Of a stretch of 35,554 nucleotides of DNA, positions 22,055-30,870 are shown one piece after another. Where the stretch lies: positions 1-35,554 of the forward strand of contig JAEDLR010000011.1 in assembly GCA_016295145.1 (NCBI GenBank), in the 5' to 3' direction. Every line of letters begins with the position of its first letter. Within the stretch, counting starts at the first letter, position 1. The DNA comes from Oscillospiraceae bacterium (GTDB lineage: Bacteria; Bacillota; Clostridia; Oscillospirales; Ruminococcaceae). Below the pieces are notes generated by a model. It made no database searches. It was given only the letters and a program-made list of their open reading frames with translations, and had not been told where the DNA came from. Position numbers and translations under genes: made by a program.

Positions 22055-23488
22055 ATGGTCTTTTCAAGCCTGTTTTTTCTGTACCTATTTTTGCCCGTAT
22101 GCCTTTTGTGCTGCGGGCTTTTTTCGGTTTTCACCAAAAATCCCCGCCGCAGGGTCGAAGCGCAAAATACGGTACTGATTCTTTTTTCACTGATCTTTTA
22201 CGCATGGGGTGAGCCGTCCTATATCATCCTTCTGCTTGCAAGCGTGCTGGTCAATTATCTGCTGGGATTGTGCATGGGGCGCTGCAAGCAGAAAGCCAAT
22301 GAAAAATCAACAAAAGTTGTGATGATCTTCACGCTCATTTTCAATATCGGATTACTGGTCGTATTCAAATACAGCGGCTTTCTGGTGGAAAACCTTAACC
22401 TGCTGCCCATGATTGATCTGCCCGTGCCGAAACTGCGTCTGCCCATCGGCATCAGCTTCTACACCTTCCAGATTCTCTCCTACCAGATCGACCTGTACTG
22501 GGATAAGGTGGAACAACAGCGCAATCCGTTGCATTTTCTGCTGTATATCTCCATGTTTCCGCAACTGGTGGCAGGGCCCATCGTGCGCTACAGCACCATT
22601 GCCGCCGAAATTACCGACCGCCGCATCACCCTCACGGAGTTCAGTGCCGGGCTGAACCGATTTGTCATCGGTCTTGCCAAAAAAGTGATCCTTTCCAACC
22701 ACCTGTCGGTCATCGTGGAGGACTTTTTCGGCGGCGATCTTTCGCAATTAACCCTACTTGGCACATGGTATGCCGTGGCGGTATATGCCATGCAGGTCTA
22801 TTTTGATTTCTCGGGCTATTCCGATATGGCAATCGGTATGGGCCTGATGTTCGGCTTCCATTTTGATGAGAATTTCCGGCATCCGTTCCTCTGCAAGGAT
22901 ATCTCCGAATTCTGGCAGCGGTGGCATATCTCGCTGGGCACCTTTTTCCGCGATTATCTGCTGTATATCCCGATTTTCGGCAAGCGACGCAAATACGGCG
23001 GATTGTTTCTCGTGTGGTTCTGTACGGGTCTGTGGCATGGTGCCAGCTGGAATTTCGTTCTCTGGGGATTATATTTCGGGCTGTTTACTTTCATGGAGCA
23101 AGCCATCGGCAAAAAGCGCATGAAAAGAATCCCGTTGGTCATACGGCATATTTACAGCAAATTGGTGATCCTCGTGGGATTTGGCATTTTCTATTTTGAA
23201 AGTCTGCCACGGCTAGGAACATTTTTCAAAGCCTTGGTGATCCCCACGGGCGGCTTTGCAGATCAATACCTGCGGCTTTCCGTACAGAATCACCTCTGGC
23301 TGCTGCTTACCGCCGTGATCTGCTGTTTTCCGCTTGTGGAATGGTTCAAAAAGCTGGCAGGCAAGAATGTCGGGGCGGCGTATTTGTTTGGTGCATTGAC
23401 TCCTGTTTGCAATCTTGTGCTGTTGATCGTCAGCAGCGTTTTGCTGGTAGATGCCACCAATAATCCGTTTTTGTATTTCCGCTTCTGA
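22055..23488 (+). CDS. MBOAT family O-acyltransferase (AlgI/DltB-like)
   Basis: 477 residues. ATG 22055 gives the canonical start MVFSSLFFLYLFLP; AGGAG lies 14 bases upstream, a rather long spacing. About ten membrane helices are visible. Family signatures are LPIGISFYTFQILSYQID, QLVAGPIVRY, DFSGYSDMAIG, FRHPF, DISEFWQRWHISLGTFFRDY (His 291) and TGLWHGASWNFVLWG (catalytic His 328). These membrane proteins carry an acyl group across the membrane for transfer to an extracellular polymer. The next genes encode a DHHW protein and an acyl carrier protein, so this is the membrane channel of a three-part acylation system resembling Dlt or alginate acetylation. Confidence 0.95.
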   Translation: MVFSSLFFLYLFLPVCLLCCGLFSVFTKNPRRRVEAQNTVLILFSLIFYAWGEPSYIILLLASVLVNYLLGLCMGRCKQKANEKSTKVVMIFTLIFNIGLLVVFKYSGFLVENLNLLPMIDLPVPKLRLPIGISFYTFQILSYQIDLYWDKVEQQRNPLHFLLYISMFPQLVAGPIVRYSTIAAEITDRRITLTEFSAGLNRFVIGLAKKVILSNHLSVIVEDFFGGDLSQLTLLGTWYAVAVYAMQVYFDFSGYSDMAIGMGLMFGFHFDENFRHPFLCKDISEFWQRWHISLGTFFRDYLLYIPIFGKRRKYGGLFLVWFCTGLWHGASWNFVLWGLYFGLFTFMEQAIGKKRMKRIPLVIRHIYSKLVILVGFGIFYFESLPRLGTFFKALVIPTGGFADQYLRLSVQNHLWLLLTAVICCFPLVEWFKKLAGKNVGAAYLFGALTPVCNLVLLIVSSVLLVDATNNPFLYFRF

Positions 23489-23533
23489 AATTTTGCCACG
23501 GTAAACCGCCGCAATGAGCGAAATTTCCTTTCC

Positions 23534-23585
23534 TATGGGGACTCCGTCCCCATACCCCTTCTCAAGGGACATTGCCCCTTGAGAA
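23534..23585. repeat. Pair of intergenic hairpins after the MBOAT gene
   Basis: TATGGGGAC/GTCCCCATA (23534-23554, 9-base stem) and TTCTCAAGGG/CCCTTGAGAA (23559-23585, 10-base stem). No T run follows, so termination is unlikely. They precede the dispersed repeat and together with it fill the 282-base gap between the MBOAT and DHHW genes. Confidence 0.7.
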
Positions 23586-23615
23586 TCCCGTTATAGCACG
23601 TTATTGTAGACCATT

Positions 23616-23658
23616 TCATGATAAAAGTTTCGGTCAAGCCATTTCAAAGGCTTGCAGG
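23616..23658 (+). repeat. Dispersed intergenic repeat, copy 2
   Basis: Matches 3126-3168 in 41 of 43 positions and has the same orientation. Translation through it creates a spurious N-terminal extension (reading VSVKPFQRLAG) to the next gene. Confidence 0.8.
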
Positions 23659-23770
23659 TTGGGGCGTTGCAAGAAAGCGCACCCCTGCGGTATTCTGTGC
23701 CGTTTTTTCTGGGGGCATCATCCCCATAAAAGAGAATCGTCTCTTATTTTATCGAGAAAGGAGAATCAGG

Positions 23771-25609
23771 ATGCTGACTTCCAGTATGCTTGGAAATGAC
23801 AATAACGAAATCGACATCGACATCCCCGACGAACAAGCTGTTGCAGAAGATTCCATGCGAAAAGCATATTTTGCAACTGCTGCCAAACGAAAACAGCGTC
23901 GTGAACAGGCAACTGCTGCGCATCCCGTTAAGAAAAAATCGGTGCAGCAGGCAAAGGCAGAACGCATTGAACGGAACGCCGCTTTACGGGGCCTGATGCA
24001 CAGCATTGTGAGAACCGACACCGCCCCCGCTGCGCCGCTCCCCATCATCCCTGCACCTGACGCATCACAGCCCGATCTCATGGAACGCATCAAAGCGGCA
24101 GAGGAACAGCACATCCGCGAAAAAGAACGCATCGCCGCTGAGCAGCAAAATGCCAAGGCAGCCGCCCTCCGCTTTGCCGCAGATACCGCAAACGCACGCC
24201 CCTTTGCACGCAAGCTGAAACATCAGACGGACAAACAGTGGCAGAAAGAAGCCTCCGCCATTGCGTATGAACAGCAAAAGTCCGTGATCGCAAAGCGCAT
24301 GGCAGTCCTGAATATTGCCATATGCTGTACGGTTGTACTGGTCATTGCAGTGGGTATGCTGATTCTGGAACGCCCCACGATCTCTGAAACGGAAAACCGT
24401 ACCCTCGCCAAGATGCCGCATTTTTCATGGAATAGCTATCTGAACGGCAACTATACCGCAGGCGTGGCAGAGTATTATAACGATACCGTGCCCATGCGCG
24501 AGCAATGGAAGCTTGCCACGGCGACATTCCGCAAGTATATGGCGTGGCAGAGCAACGGTCCGGTGATTCATGGCGGCCGCCCCGAAAGCGATGGCGATTC
24601 CGCCGAACAGACCACCACCACCTCTACCACCACGGCGATCACCACAGTAGACCCCGACATTGTTGTTACGACCACCTCTGCAACCACCACCGTGACCACC
24701 TCTACCGCCCAGCAAGAAGAGCATCAGGGTGAGTTAAGCAACAATATTCTGATTTACGAAAACCGTGGCATCATGCTGTATGGCGGCAGCTTGAAAAACG
24801 GAGAACGCTATGCAAGATTTGTCAATGCCTACAAAGAGAAACTCGGCGACAGCGTCAATATTTATTCAATGGTCGTGCCCACACCCTGTTCATTCTATAC
24901 GCCTGCGGATTTTCAGTATCTGATCGGCAGCGAGGAAAAGAACATTCAGCATATCAACGAGCATCTGGTAGGGGTTACTCCCGTGGATGCTTACGGCGCA
25001 CTGGATGCCCACAAGGACGAAATGATCTATATGCGTACTGACCACCACTGGTCGGCATTGGGCGCATTTTATGCCGCCGAACGGTTTGCTGCCACCGCAA
25101 GGGTTCCCTTTGCGAAAATTGACAGCTACGAAAAAGTCACCAAAGAGGGCTATGTCGGTACGCTGTATGGCTATTCGGGCGATGTTGCACTCAAAAACAA
25201 TCCCGAAGCGTTCTTTTACTATCAGCCGCAGGCTGCCTATACCACCACCTATTGGAATCCCGACCTGACATCCAAGCGCAAAGGCTCGCTGCTGCTGAAT
25301 CTCGACAATCTCAAGCCCGTGAGCTGGTATATGGTGTATCTGGGCGGCGATGCCAGAATTACCCATGTGGCTACCGAAGTGAACAATGACCGCACACTGG
25401 TCATCATCAAGGATAGCTACGGCAATGCACTGGTGCCTTGGCTCACCTCGTCCTTTGAAAATATCTACGTGGTGGATCTGCGCTATTTCGAGCAGAATAT
25501 CATCACCTATATTCAGGATGTGGGTGCCACCGATGTGCTGTTTGCCATGAATACTTTCAGTGCAACCGGCGGAAATGCCAAGCATATCAACACACTGATG
25601 AATCAATGA
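23771..25609 (+). CDS. DHHW family (AlgX/AlgJ-like) acyl-transfer protein with cytoplasmic extension
   Basis: 612 residues from ATG 23771, seven bases after GAAAGGAG; the longer frame from 23618 runs through a repeat. Residues 1-176 are a charged, Ala/Gln/Lys-rich, probably coiled-coil cytoplasmic part; 177-199 form one membrane helix; then comes the extracellular domain, interrupted by a Thr-rich linker at 279-313. The domain contains the name-giving DHHW (424-427) and KDSYGN (S549), matching the Asp-x-His and Ser positions of SGNH-type O-acetyltransferases such as AlgX and AlgJ. It probably accepts the acyl group exported by the MBOAT protein and passes it to a surface polysaccharide. The long cytoplasmic segment is unusual for the family. 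Confidence 0.88.
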   Translation: MLTSSMLGNDNNEIDIDIPDEQAVAEDSMRKAYFATAAKRKQRREQATAAHPVKKKSVQQAKAERIERNAALRGLMHSIVRTDTAPAAPLPIIPAPDASQPDLMERIKAAEEQHIREKERIAAEQQNAKAAALRFAADTANARPFARKLKHQTDKQWQKEASAIAYEQQKSVIAKRMAVLNIAICCTVVLVIAVGMLILERPTISETENRTLAKMPHFSWNSYLNGNYTAGVAEYYNDTVPMREQWKLATATFRKYMAWQSNGPVIHGGRPESDGDSAEQTTTTSTTTAITTVDPDIVVTTTSATTTVTTSTAQQEEHQGELSNNILIYENRGIMLYGGSLKNGERYARFVNAYKEKLGDSVNIYSMVVPTPCSFYTPADFQYLIGSEEKNIQHINEHLVGVTPVDAYGALDAHKDEMIYMRTDHHWSALGAFYAAERFAATARVPFAKIDSYEKVTKEGYVGTLYGYSGDVALKNNPEAFFYYQPQAAYTTTYWNPDLTSKRKGSLLLNLDNLKPVSWYMVYLGGDARITHVATEVNNDRTLVIIKDSYGNALVPWLTSSFENIYVVDLRYFEQNIITYIQDVGATDVLFAMNTFSATGGNAKHINTLMNQ

Positions 25610-25626
25610 GGGAAAGGAGAAATATC

Positions 25627-25869
25627 ATGAACAAAGCGGAAGTCATGGAAAAACTGCTGCCGATTTTCTGCGAGGTATTCGATGACGACGATATCATTCT
25701 CAGGGAGGATACTACCGCAGCCGATATCGACGGTTGGGACAGTGTCGAGCACTTTAATCTGATCGCCGCCGTGGAGGATGCTTTCGGTATGCGCTTTCAG
25801 ATGAAAGAGGTATCCACCATGAAAAATGTCGGCGAGATGGCAGAGCTCATTGCACAGCGCGCGAAATAA
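25627..25869 (+). CDS. Acyl carrier protein
   Basis: 80 residues with AAAGGAGAAAT before ATG 25627, 17 bases after the preceding stop. Phosphopantetheine attachment is at S39 in DGWDSVEHFNLI, in the right place after the acidic loop REDTTAADID. The acidic helical make-up is typical. As the third gene after MBOAT and DHHW genes it probably carries the acyl group as a thioester to the membrane acyltransferase, as DltC carries D-alanine to DltB. There is no adjacent dltA-like adenylation enzyme, so the acyl group must be loaded by another route. Fatty-acid acpP is less likely given the context and the HF after DSVE. Confidence 0.9.
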   Translation: MNKAEVMEKLLPIFCEVFDDDDIILREDTTAADIDGWDSVEHFNLIAAVEDAFGMRFQMKEVSTMKNVGEMAELIAQRAK

Positions 25870-25870
25870 T

Positions 25871-25905
25871 GGCACAAAAAGGGGGGGTCCCCCCCTTTTT
25901 GTGCC
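25871..25905. terminator. Perfect long palindrome after the acyl carrier gene (terminator-like)
   Basis: GGCACAAAAAGGGGGGG (25871-25887), one base, then CCCCCCCTTTTTGTGCC (25889-25905): a 17-base perfect inverted repeat with a single unpaired centre. The internal T5 follows the C7 tract on either strand, so it may terminate transcripts in both directions. Seven consecutive G:C pairs make it unusually stable. Confidence 0.75.
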
Positions 25906-25916
25906 CGGTGTTGCCC

Positions 25917-25945
25917 TTGACATTCCCAGTAGAATATGCTATAAT
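25917..25945 (+). promoter_or_regulatory. Promoter of ileS
   Basis: TTGACA (25917-25922), 17-base spacer, extended -10 TGCTATAAT with TATAAT at 25940-25945. The leader to the start codon is only about 50 bases, so there is no room for a T-box. Confidence 0.9.
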
Positions 25946-26002
25946 AGTGTGAATTGTTGCCGTATTTTGGCGGCATCGAATACAGAAAGGAAGATTCCCG
26001 CT

Positions 26003-29000
26003 ATGAAGTATCAACCCATTGCAGGTAAGCCTGATCTGCCGCAGATCCAGGAGGATATGCTGCAGTTTTGGCGTGAAAATGGCGTTTTCGAGCGTTCCGT
26101 TGCACAAAACAGGGAACGCGAGGTTGTTTTTTACGATGGACCTCCCTTCCCTACCGGCAAGCCCCACCACGGCACTGTGCTGGTTTCCTTTATCAAAGAT
26201 ATGATTGCGCGCTACTGGACAATGCAGGGCTACTCTGTGCCTCGTGTTTGGGGCTGGGATTGCCACGGTCTGCCCATTGAAACACAAGCTGAAAAGGCAC
26301 TGGGCATCACAGATAAGAACGAGATCGAGCGCAGCATCGGCATCGGCAAATTCAATGATGCCTGTCAGGAGATCGTTTCCGGCAACAATGAGGCTTGGAA
26401 AGAATATGTTGAGCAGATGGCGCGTTGGGTCGATTATGACGGCGCATACAAAACCATGAACCTCTCCTACATGGAGTCGGTCATGTGGGCATTCAAGCAA
26501 TGCTATGAGCAGGGGCTGATTTATCAGGACTACCGCGTTACCCCCTACTGCTATCGCTGCGAAACTTCTCTGTCCATCTCCGATACCAGAGAATCCGATT
26601 CCACCCGTCCCCGTCAGGACAGATGGATCATCACCAAGTTCAAAACCCCCGAATGCATCAACGGCAAGCCTGTATACTTCCTTGCATGGACAACCACACC
26701 GTGGACACTGCCCTCGAACCTTTGTCTGGCGGTGGGCGAGGCTCTGGATTACGCGTTTGTGGATGTGGGCGAGGAGATCTTCATTGCCTGTAAGGCGGTG
26801 TTGCCCCGTTATGACAAGATCTTCGGCGCAGAGCCTGTCATCGTCAAAGAGGCCAAGGGCGCAGAACTGGTCGGCATGACCTATGAGCCGCTGTTCCCCT
26901 ACTTTGCTGATCTGAAAGAAAAAGGCGCGTTCCGCGTAGTAACCGCCGATTATGTCGGCGCAGATGAAGGTGTCGGTATCGTACATACCGCCCCTGCATT
27001 CGGTGAGGACGACTACTGGACTTGCAAAAAGAACGGTATTCCGTTGGTGAACCCTGTGGATGCAAAGGGTCGCTTTACAGAAGAAATCACCGACTTCTAC
27101 GAAGCGGAGAACGCCAAGAATGTCATTGAGATGAACCCCACCGTCATTCGTTTCCTCTATGGCGAGGGCAAGGCCGTTGCCGATGGCACCATCGAGCATA
27201 ACTATCCCCACTGCTGGCGCTGCAAGCAGCCCCTGATCTACAAGGCGATGAATGCATGGTATTTCGACATTGGCAAGATCAAAGATCGCCTGATTGAACT
27301 GAACAAAGAGGTGCATTGGGTACCCGATACGGTCAAAAACGGCAGATTCGGCAAGTGGCTTGAAAATGCCCGAGACTGGAATATTTCCCGTAACCGCTAC
27401 TGGAGTACACCCATCCCCATCTGGGAATGCGACCAGTGCCATGAGCGCGTGGTGCTTGGAAGCCTTGACGAGATCGAGGCAAAAAGCGGCGTGCGTCTGG
27501 ATAATCTCCACCGTCAGTATGTGGATGCCATTACATTCCCCTGCAAGTGCGGTCATACCATGCACCGTATTCCGGAGGTACTGGACTGCTGGTTTGAAAG
27601 CGGCTGCGTGCCCTTTGCACAGAAGCACTATCCTTTTGAGAACAAAGAGTGGTTTGAATCCCACTTCCCTAGCGATTTTGTCGTAGAGTATACCGGTCAG
27701 ATCCGCTGCTGGTTCTACTACCTCCACGTGATGGCAACCGCGCTGTTCGACCGTCCCGCATTCTCCAACTGCGTGGTACACGGCACAGTGCTGGCAAAGG
27801 ACGGCAAAAAGCTCTCCAAATCCAGCAAGAATTACACCGATCCCATGGCACTGATGAAGCAGTACGGCACCGATGCGTTCCGCCTGTATATGTACCAGTC
27901 CAATGCCATGCTCATCGGCGATCTGCAGTTTGATGAAAACGGCATTCAGGATGCCCTGCAGCAGGTGCTGCTGCCCCTCTGGAACGCCTGCAACTTCTTT
28001 ATCTCTTACGCAAATCTGGATGGCTATCATCCCGATACCATCGTAACTCCCGATTCCGACAATCAGCTTGACCGTTGGATTTTGGCACTGTTGCAACATA
28101 CGCAGAAAACCATCACCGAAAACATGAACAACTATCAGGTCAATCACTATGTGGATGCACTGGTCGCTCTGGTAGACGGTCTCACCAACTGGTATATCCG
28201 CCGCAGCCGCAGACGCTTCTGGGGCAGCGAGATGACCGCTGACAAGAGAAACGCTTACGATACGTTGCTGTATGTATTGGTGAACACCTGCAAACTGATG
28301 GCGCCTGTAGCACCAATCCTCTCTGAGTATCTGTACAAGAATCTGACCGGCGAGCAGTCTGTACATCTGGCAGCATGGCCGGAGATTCCGGAAGCCTTTG
28401 CCGATGATGCGTTGCTTGCGCAGGTCGCCTTGGCACAGAATGTGATCTCCCTTGGTCGTGCCATCCGCAGCAAGAACCGCGTAAAGAACCGTCAGCCGCT
28501 GAGCGTGCTGCGTGTTGCACTGGCTGCACCGGAGCAAATTGATACCGTCCGCAAATTTGAAGATGTCATTGCCGAGGAGCTGAATGTCAAGACCGTTGAG
28601 GTTGTGGAAGATGTTGCAGCCATCGCCAATGTGCAATATGCCCCGAACTTCAATACCATTCGCACACTGTACGGCGACCGTATCCCCGTGCTCATCAAGG
28701 CAATCAAGACCAAGGCATTCCGCCTGGCAGATGGCGTTGCTTATCTCACCATTGACGGCACAGAAGAAAGCTTTGATGCCGATGTGATTCTGGTGACCTA
28801 TCAGGCAAAGGACGGCGGTCATATCATGAGTGAACACGGTGTGGTTGTATCCCTTGATCTGACCATCACCGAGGCACTGAAGGCGGAGGGCGTTGCCCGT
28901 GAGTTGGTGCGTAATATCCAGGATGCCCGTAAGCAAAGCGGCTGCGAGATCTCTGACCGCATCCTCATTCAGTTGGATGGCGACTATCCCACCGAGTACG

Positions 29001-29116
29001 CAGAGTATATCTGCGGTGAGACCTTAGGCACCCTCGCGGCAATTACCGGCCCCGATGCAACCGTAACCGTTCAAACCGCGAACGGCGATATCACCGTATC
29101 CATCAAAAAGCAGTAA
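26003..29116 (+). CDS. ileS: Isoleucyl-tRNA synthetase (long, IleRS2-like form)
   Basis: 1037 residues from ATG 26003 behind AGAAAGGAAG; the longer frame from 25826 overlaps the carrier-protein gene and is rejected. Visible are FYDGPPFPTGKPHHGTVLVS, in which the ATP-binding HIGH motif reads HHGT (55-58), GWDCHGLPIETQAEKALG, the editing-domain TTTPWTLPSN and GVGIVHTAPAFGEDDY, the tRNA-facing GQIRCWFYYLHVMAT, and KLSKS (603-607). Length and the YDGPPFxTGxPH segment suggest the eukaryote-like IleRS2 group rather than the shorter zinc-finger form. IleRS2 enzymes are naturally less sensitive to mupirocin. The altered fourth HIGH residue is the odd point. It has its own promoter and terminator. Confidence 0.96.
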   Translation: MKYQPIAGKPDLPQIQEDMLQFWRENGVFERSVAQNREREVVFYDGPPFPTGKPHHGTVLVSFIKDMIARYWTMQGYSVPRVWGWDCHGLPIETQAEKALGITDKNEIERSIGIGKFNDACQEIVSGNNEAWKEYVEQMARWVDYDGAYKTMNLSYMESVMWAFKQCYEQGLIYQDYRVTPYCYRCETSLSISDTRESDSTRPRQDRWIITKFKTPECINGKPVYFLAWTTTPWTLPSNLCLAVGEALDYAFVDVGEEIFIACKAVLPRYDKIFGAEPVIVKEAKGAELVGMTYEPLFPYFADLKEKGAFRVVTADYVGADEGVGIVHTAPAFGEDDYWTCKKNGIPLVNPVDAKGRFTEEITDFYEAENAKNVIEMNPTVIRFLYGEGKAVADGTIEHNYPHCWRCKQPLIYKAMNAWYFDIGKIKDRLIELNKEVHWVPDTVKNGRFGKWLENARDWNISRNRYWSTPIPIWECDQCHERVVLGSLDEIEAKSGVRLDNLHRQYVDAITFPCKCGHTMHRIPEVLDCWFESGCVPFAQKHYPFENKEWFESHFPSDFVVEYTGQIRCWFYYLHVMATALFDRPAFSNCVVHGTVLAKDGKKLSKSSKNYTDPMALMKQYGTDAFRLYMYQSNAMLIGDLQFDENGIQDALQQVLLPLWNACNFFISYANLDGYHPDTIVTPDSDNQLDRWILALLQHTQKTITENMNNYQVNHYVDALVALVDGLTNWYIRRSRRRFWGSEMTADKRNAYDTLLYVLVNTCKLMAPVAPILSEYLYKNLTGEQSVHLAAWPEIPEAFADDALLAQVALAQNVISLGRAIRSKNRVKNRQPLSVLRVALAAPEQIDTVRKFEDVIAEELNVKTVEVVEDVAAIANVQYAPNFNTIRTLYGDRIPVLIKAIKTKAFRLADGVAYLTIDGTEESFDADVILVTYQAKDGGHIMSEHGVVVSLDLTITEALKAEGVARELVRNIQDARKQSGCEISDRILIQLDGDYPTEYAEYICGETLGTLAAITGPDATVTVQTANGDITVSIKKQ

Positions 29117-29154
29117 AATTGAACGACTGTTGTGCAAATTCCCATAGAATGCAA

Positions 29155-29193
29155 GCAACCCGAAAGGTACAATGCCTTTCGGGTTGCTTTTTT
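29155..29193 (+). terminator. Terminator of ileS, between convergent transcripts
   Basis: GCAACCCGAAAGG (29155-29167) and CCTTTCGGGTTGC (29175-29187), 13-base arms, followed by six T. The pilus operon ends just beyond on the other strand and may use the same hairpin, though its downstream T content is low. Confidence 0.93.
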
Positions 29194-29199
29194 GCAAGA

Positions 29200-29859
29200 T
29201 TAGTCGATCAACTCAGCGCGCACGCACACACGATTCTTGCCGCCAAGCGTACAGGTAAACAGCGTTAAATCCCACGCATCATCTGCATCAGATTGGAGAA
29301 GCTCCGTATCGCTGCCGCGCAGCGTCTCCAGATTGCTGACCGTGTAACGATACACCGTGCCATCTACAGCGCAAAAGATGAGTGCATCTCCGATGTTCAG
29401 GTTTGCGATTCTGCCAAAATGCGAACGATAATTATGCGCCGCCAAAATAAGGTCATCGGTTTCTGCCCGCCCCATATAACGGCATGGGCTGATTTTCAGA
29501 TTGGGATAACTCCACTGACTCAGCACAGGCAACCTGAGATTCAGCGCAGGAATCTCAATCACGCCGATATAAGTTTTGCCGTCAATGACAGTTTGCGGCT
29601 CAGGCGGAAGTGTTTCCTCAGGCTGTTCATAGGGCGCGTAGAGGTCGTCTGTCACAGTGGGCAAGGTGGTCTGCACCGGCGTAGTGGCAGGCTGCGATTC
29701 CGGCATGATGCCGTTCAACTGTTCCAGAACCGTCCGGGCCTGTTTCGCACTGTTCTGATTCTGATAGGCATTGCACGCAATGAGCACACCGGCAGCCAGA
29801 ATCGAAAGCAGCCCCAGCAGAATCATGACAGTGCTTTTAGAATGTTTCGTTTTCGTCAT
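29200..29859 (-). CDS. Second sortase of the pilus operon (short, anchoring type)
   Basis: 219 residues; its ATG at 29859 lies 23 bases inside the end of the minor pilin gene. One membrane helix (11-29) is followed by a Thr/Pro-rich stalk (56-90) and the sortase domain: IGVIEIPALNLRLPVL, LAAHNYRSHFGRI (catalytic H142) and TLFTCTLGGKNRVCVRA (C203, R210). The catalytic triad is complete. It lacks the lid and C-terminal membrane helix of class C enzymes, so it is more like class B/D or housekeeping sortases. In two-sortase pilus operons such an enzyme typically joins the base pilin to the cell wall. It is the last gene of the operon, ending just before the ileS terminator. Confidence 0.9.
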   Translation of the reverse strand: MTKTKHSKSTVMILLGLLSILAAGVLIACNAYQNQNSAKQARTVLEQLNGIMPESQPATTPVQTTLPTVTDDLYAPYEQPEETLPPEPQTVIDGKTYIGVIEIPALNLRLPVLSQWSYPNLKISPCRYMGRAETDDLILAAHNYRSHFGRIANLNIGDALIFCAVDGTVYRYTVSNLETLRGSDTELLQSDADDAWDLTLFTCTLGGKNRVCVRAELID

Positions 29860-30850
29860 TGTTGTTTTCCATGGTGCGGAACCGCAGGCCCACTGCTACC
29901 AACAGCACACCAAGCAATCCAAGCACAGGCACAGGCCACCAAAGCTGACCTGTCTGCGGAAGCCGTTCGTCACTGGTTGCGGTGGTAATCAGGGTAGTGG
30001 AACTCACAGTCGTTGTGGTTTCCGTCGCATCGGTTGAAGTGGTTGTGGTTTCCACCGGCATAAGAATATTCTTGATAAGATACTGTGTGTCGTTGTTATC
30101 ATACTCCACGCGGAAACCCTCAGGAATCACAACCTCCTTCACGCGAAAATCATAATAATCAAAATCCTCCCACTCGTAGTACCAGTCGTTTTCCTCAGAG
30201 AGCACCACTGTTTGATACAGTTCCAGATCACAATAAATCTCCACTGTGATGGTAGTCGTGGGATCGCAGGGCTCATCAGCCTCATTCAGCCAGACCTTTT
30301 TTATGGTATAGCGCACTTCCTGCTCCGATTTGGTATGAAGTTCCACTTTCGGATACGCATCCCAGTCCATCGTAGCATGGTCACTATTGATTTCAAACAG
30401 CAGTGAGGAAGGGATATACATCGCCTCGCCAACCTTCAGAATCTCACCGCAAACAAGATACAGACCACTGGGCAACTGGTCAAAGATCAGCGTACCCTGT
30501 GCATCGGTTGCGCCCTCACGGTCAGGCTGAATGGTATCATCCAGTACGGCGATATTTTCAAGGGTTTTGGCATATGCCGCCATGGCATCATCCGAAAAAT
30601 CATCGATCACGATATCATATGCCGCAAAATTGCCATCCGTCACAAAGGTATCACCGTTGCGAGAACCCACGCGGTACAAATCCCATTGCAGATTCTCAAG
30701 AATCACGTCATCCTTCACGCAGTGCAGCGTCAGAGAACCATTATCTTCCGCTGCTGTTGCGCCCAGAAACACAGAGCCGCACAAAAGGCTTGCCGCAACC
30801 AATGCCGCGCTACAGCAGACGGTCATAGATTTCGTCAAAGATGTACGCAT
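29837..30850 (-). CDS. Minor (probably basal) pilin with LPQTG sorting signal
   Basis: 337 residues from ATG 30850 after AGAAAGGATGATG. Signal peptide at 1-34. Two Ig/Cna_B-like domains follow; the second ends with FDYYDFRVKEVVIPEGFRVE, an E-box-like pattern in which the Glu catalyses an internal isopeptide bond. A Thr-rich linker leads to LPQTG (297-301), then QLWWPVPVLGLLG membrane helix and a polar tail. The LPQTGxLWWP sequence is commonly seen in minor pilins of Clostridia. Position after the class C sortase and before the second sortase suggests the base subunit through which the pilus is anchored. Short extension of the tail (ENNNDENETF) is unusual because most sorting signals end in a basic tail. 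Confidence 0.88.
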   Translation of the reverse strand: MRTSLTKSMTVCCSAALVAASLLCGSVFLGATAAEDNGSLTLHCVKDDVILENLQWDLYRVGSRNGDTFVTDGNFAAYDIVIDDFSDDAMAAYAKTLENIAVLDDTIQPDREGATDAQGTLIFDQLPSGLYLVCGEILKVGEAMYIPSSLLFEINSDHATMDWDAYPKVELHTKSEQEVRYTIKKVWLNEADEPCDPTTTITVEIYCDLELYQTVVLSEENDWYYEWEDFDYYDFRVKEVVIPEGFRVEYDNNDTQYLIKNILMPVETTTTSTDATETTTTVSSTTLITTATSDERLPQTGQLWWPVPVLGLLGVLLVAVGLRFRTMENNNDENETF

Positions 30851-30870
30851 CGGGTCATCATCCTTTCTGT

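Noticed and set aside
23618..23770. N-terminal extension of the DHHW protein
   Set aside because: It is translation of the dispersed repeat and intergenic hairpins; GAAAGGAG before ATG 23771 marks the real start.
26003..26100. T-box leader for ileS
   Set aside because: The distance from the promoter to the start codon is about 55 bases, and no T-box sequence is present.
25847..28936. Long minus-strand open frame (about 1030 codons) opposite ileS
   Set aside because: It is a shadow of the IleRS gene, whose motifs are complete on the plus strand; the antisense product is Cys/His/Ile-rich without a recognisable domain.
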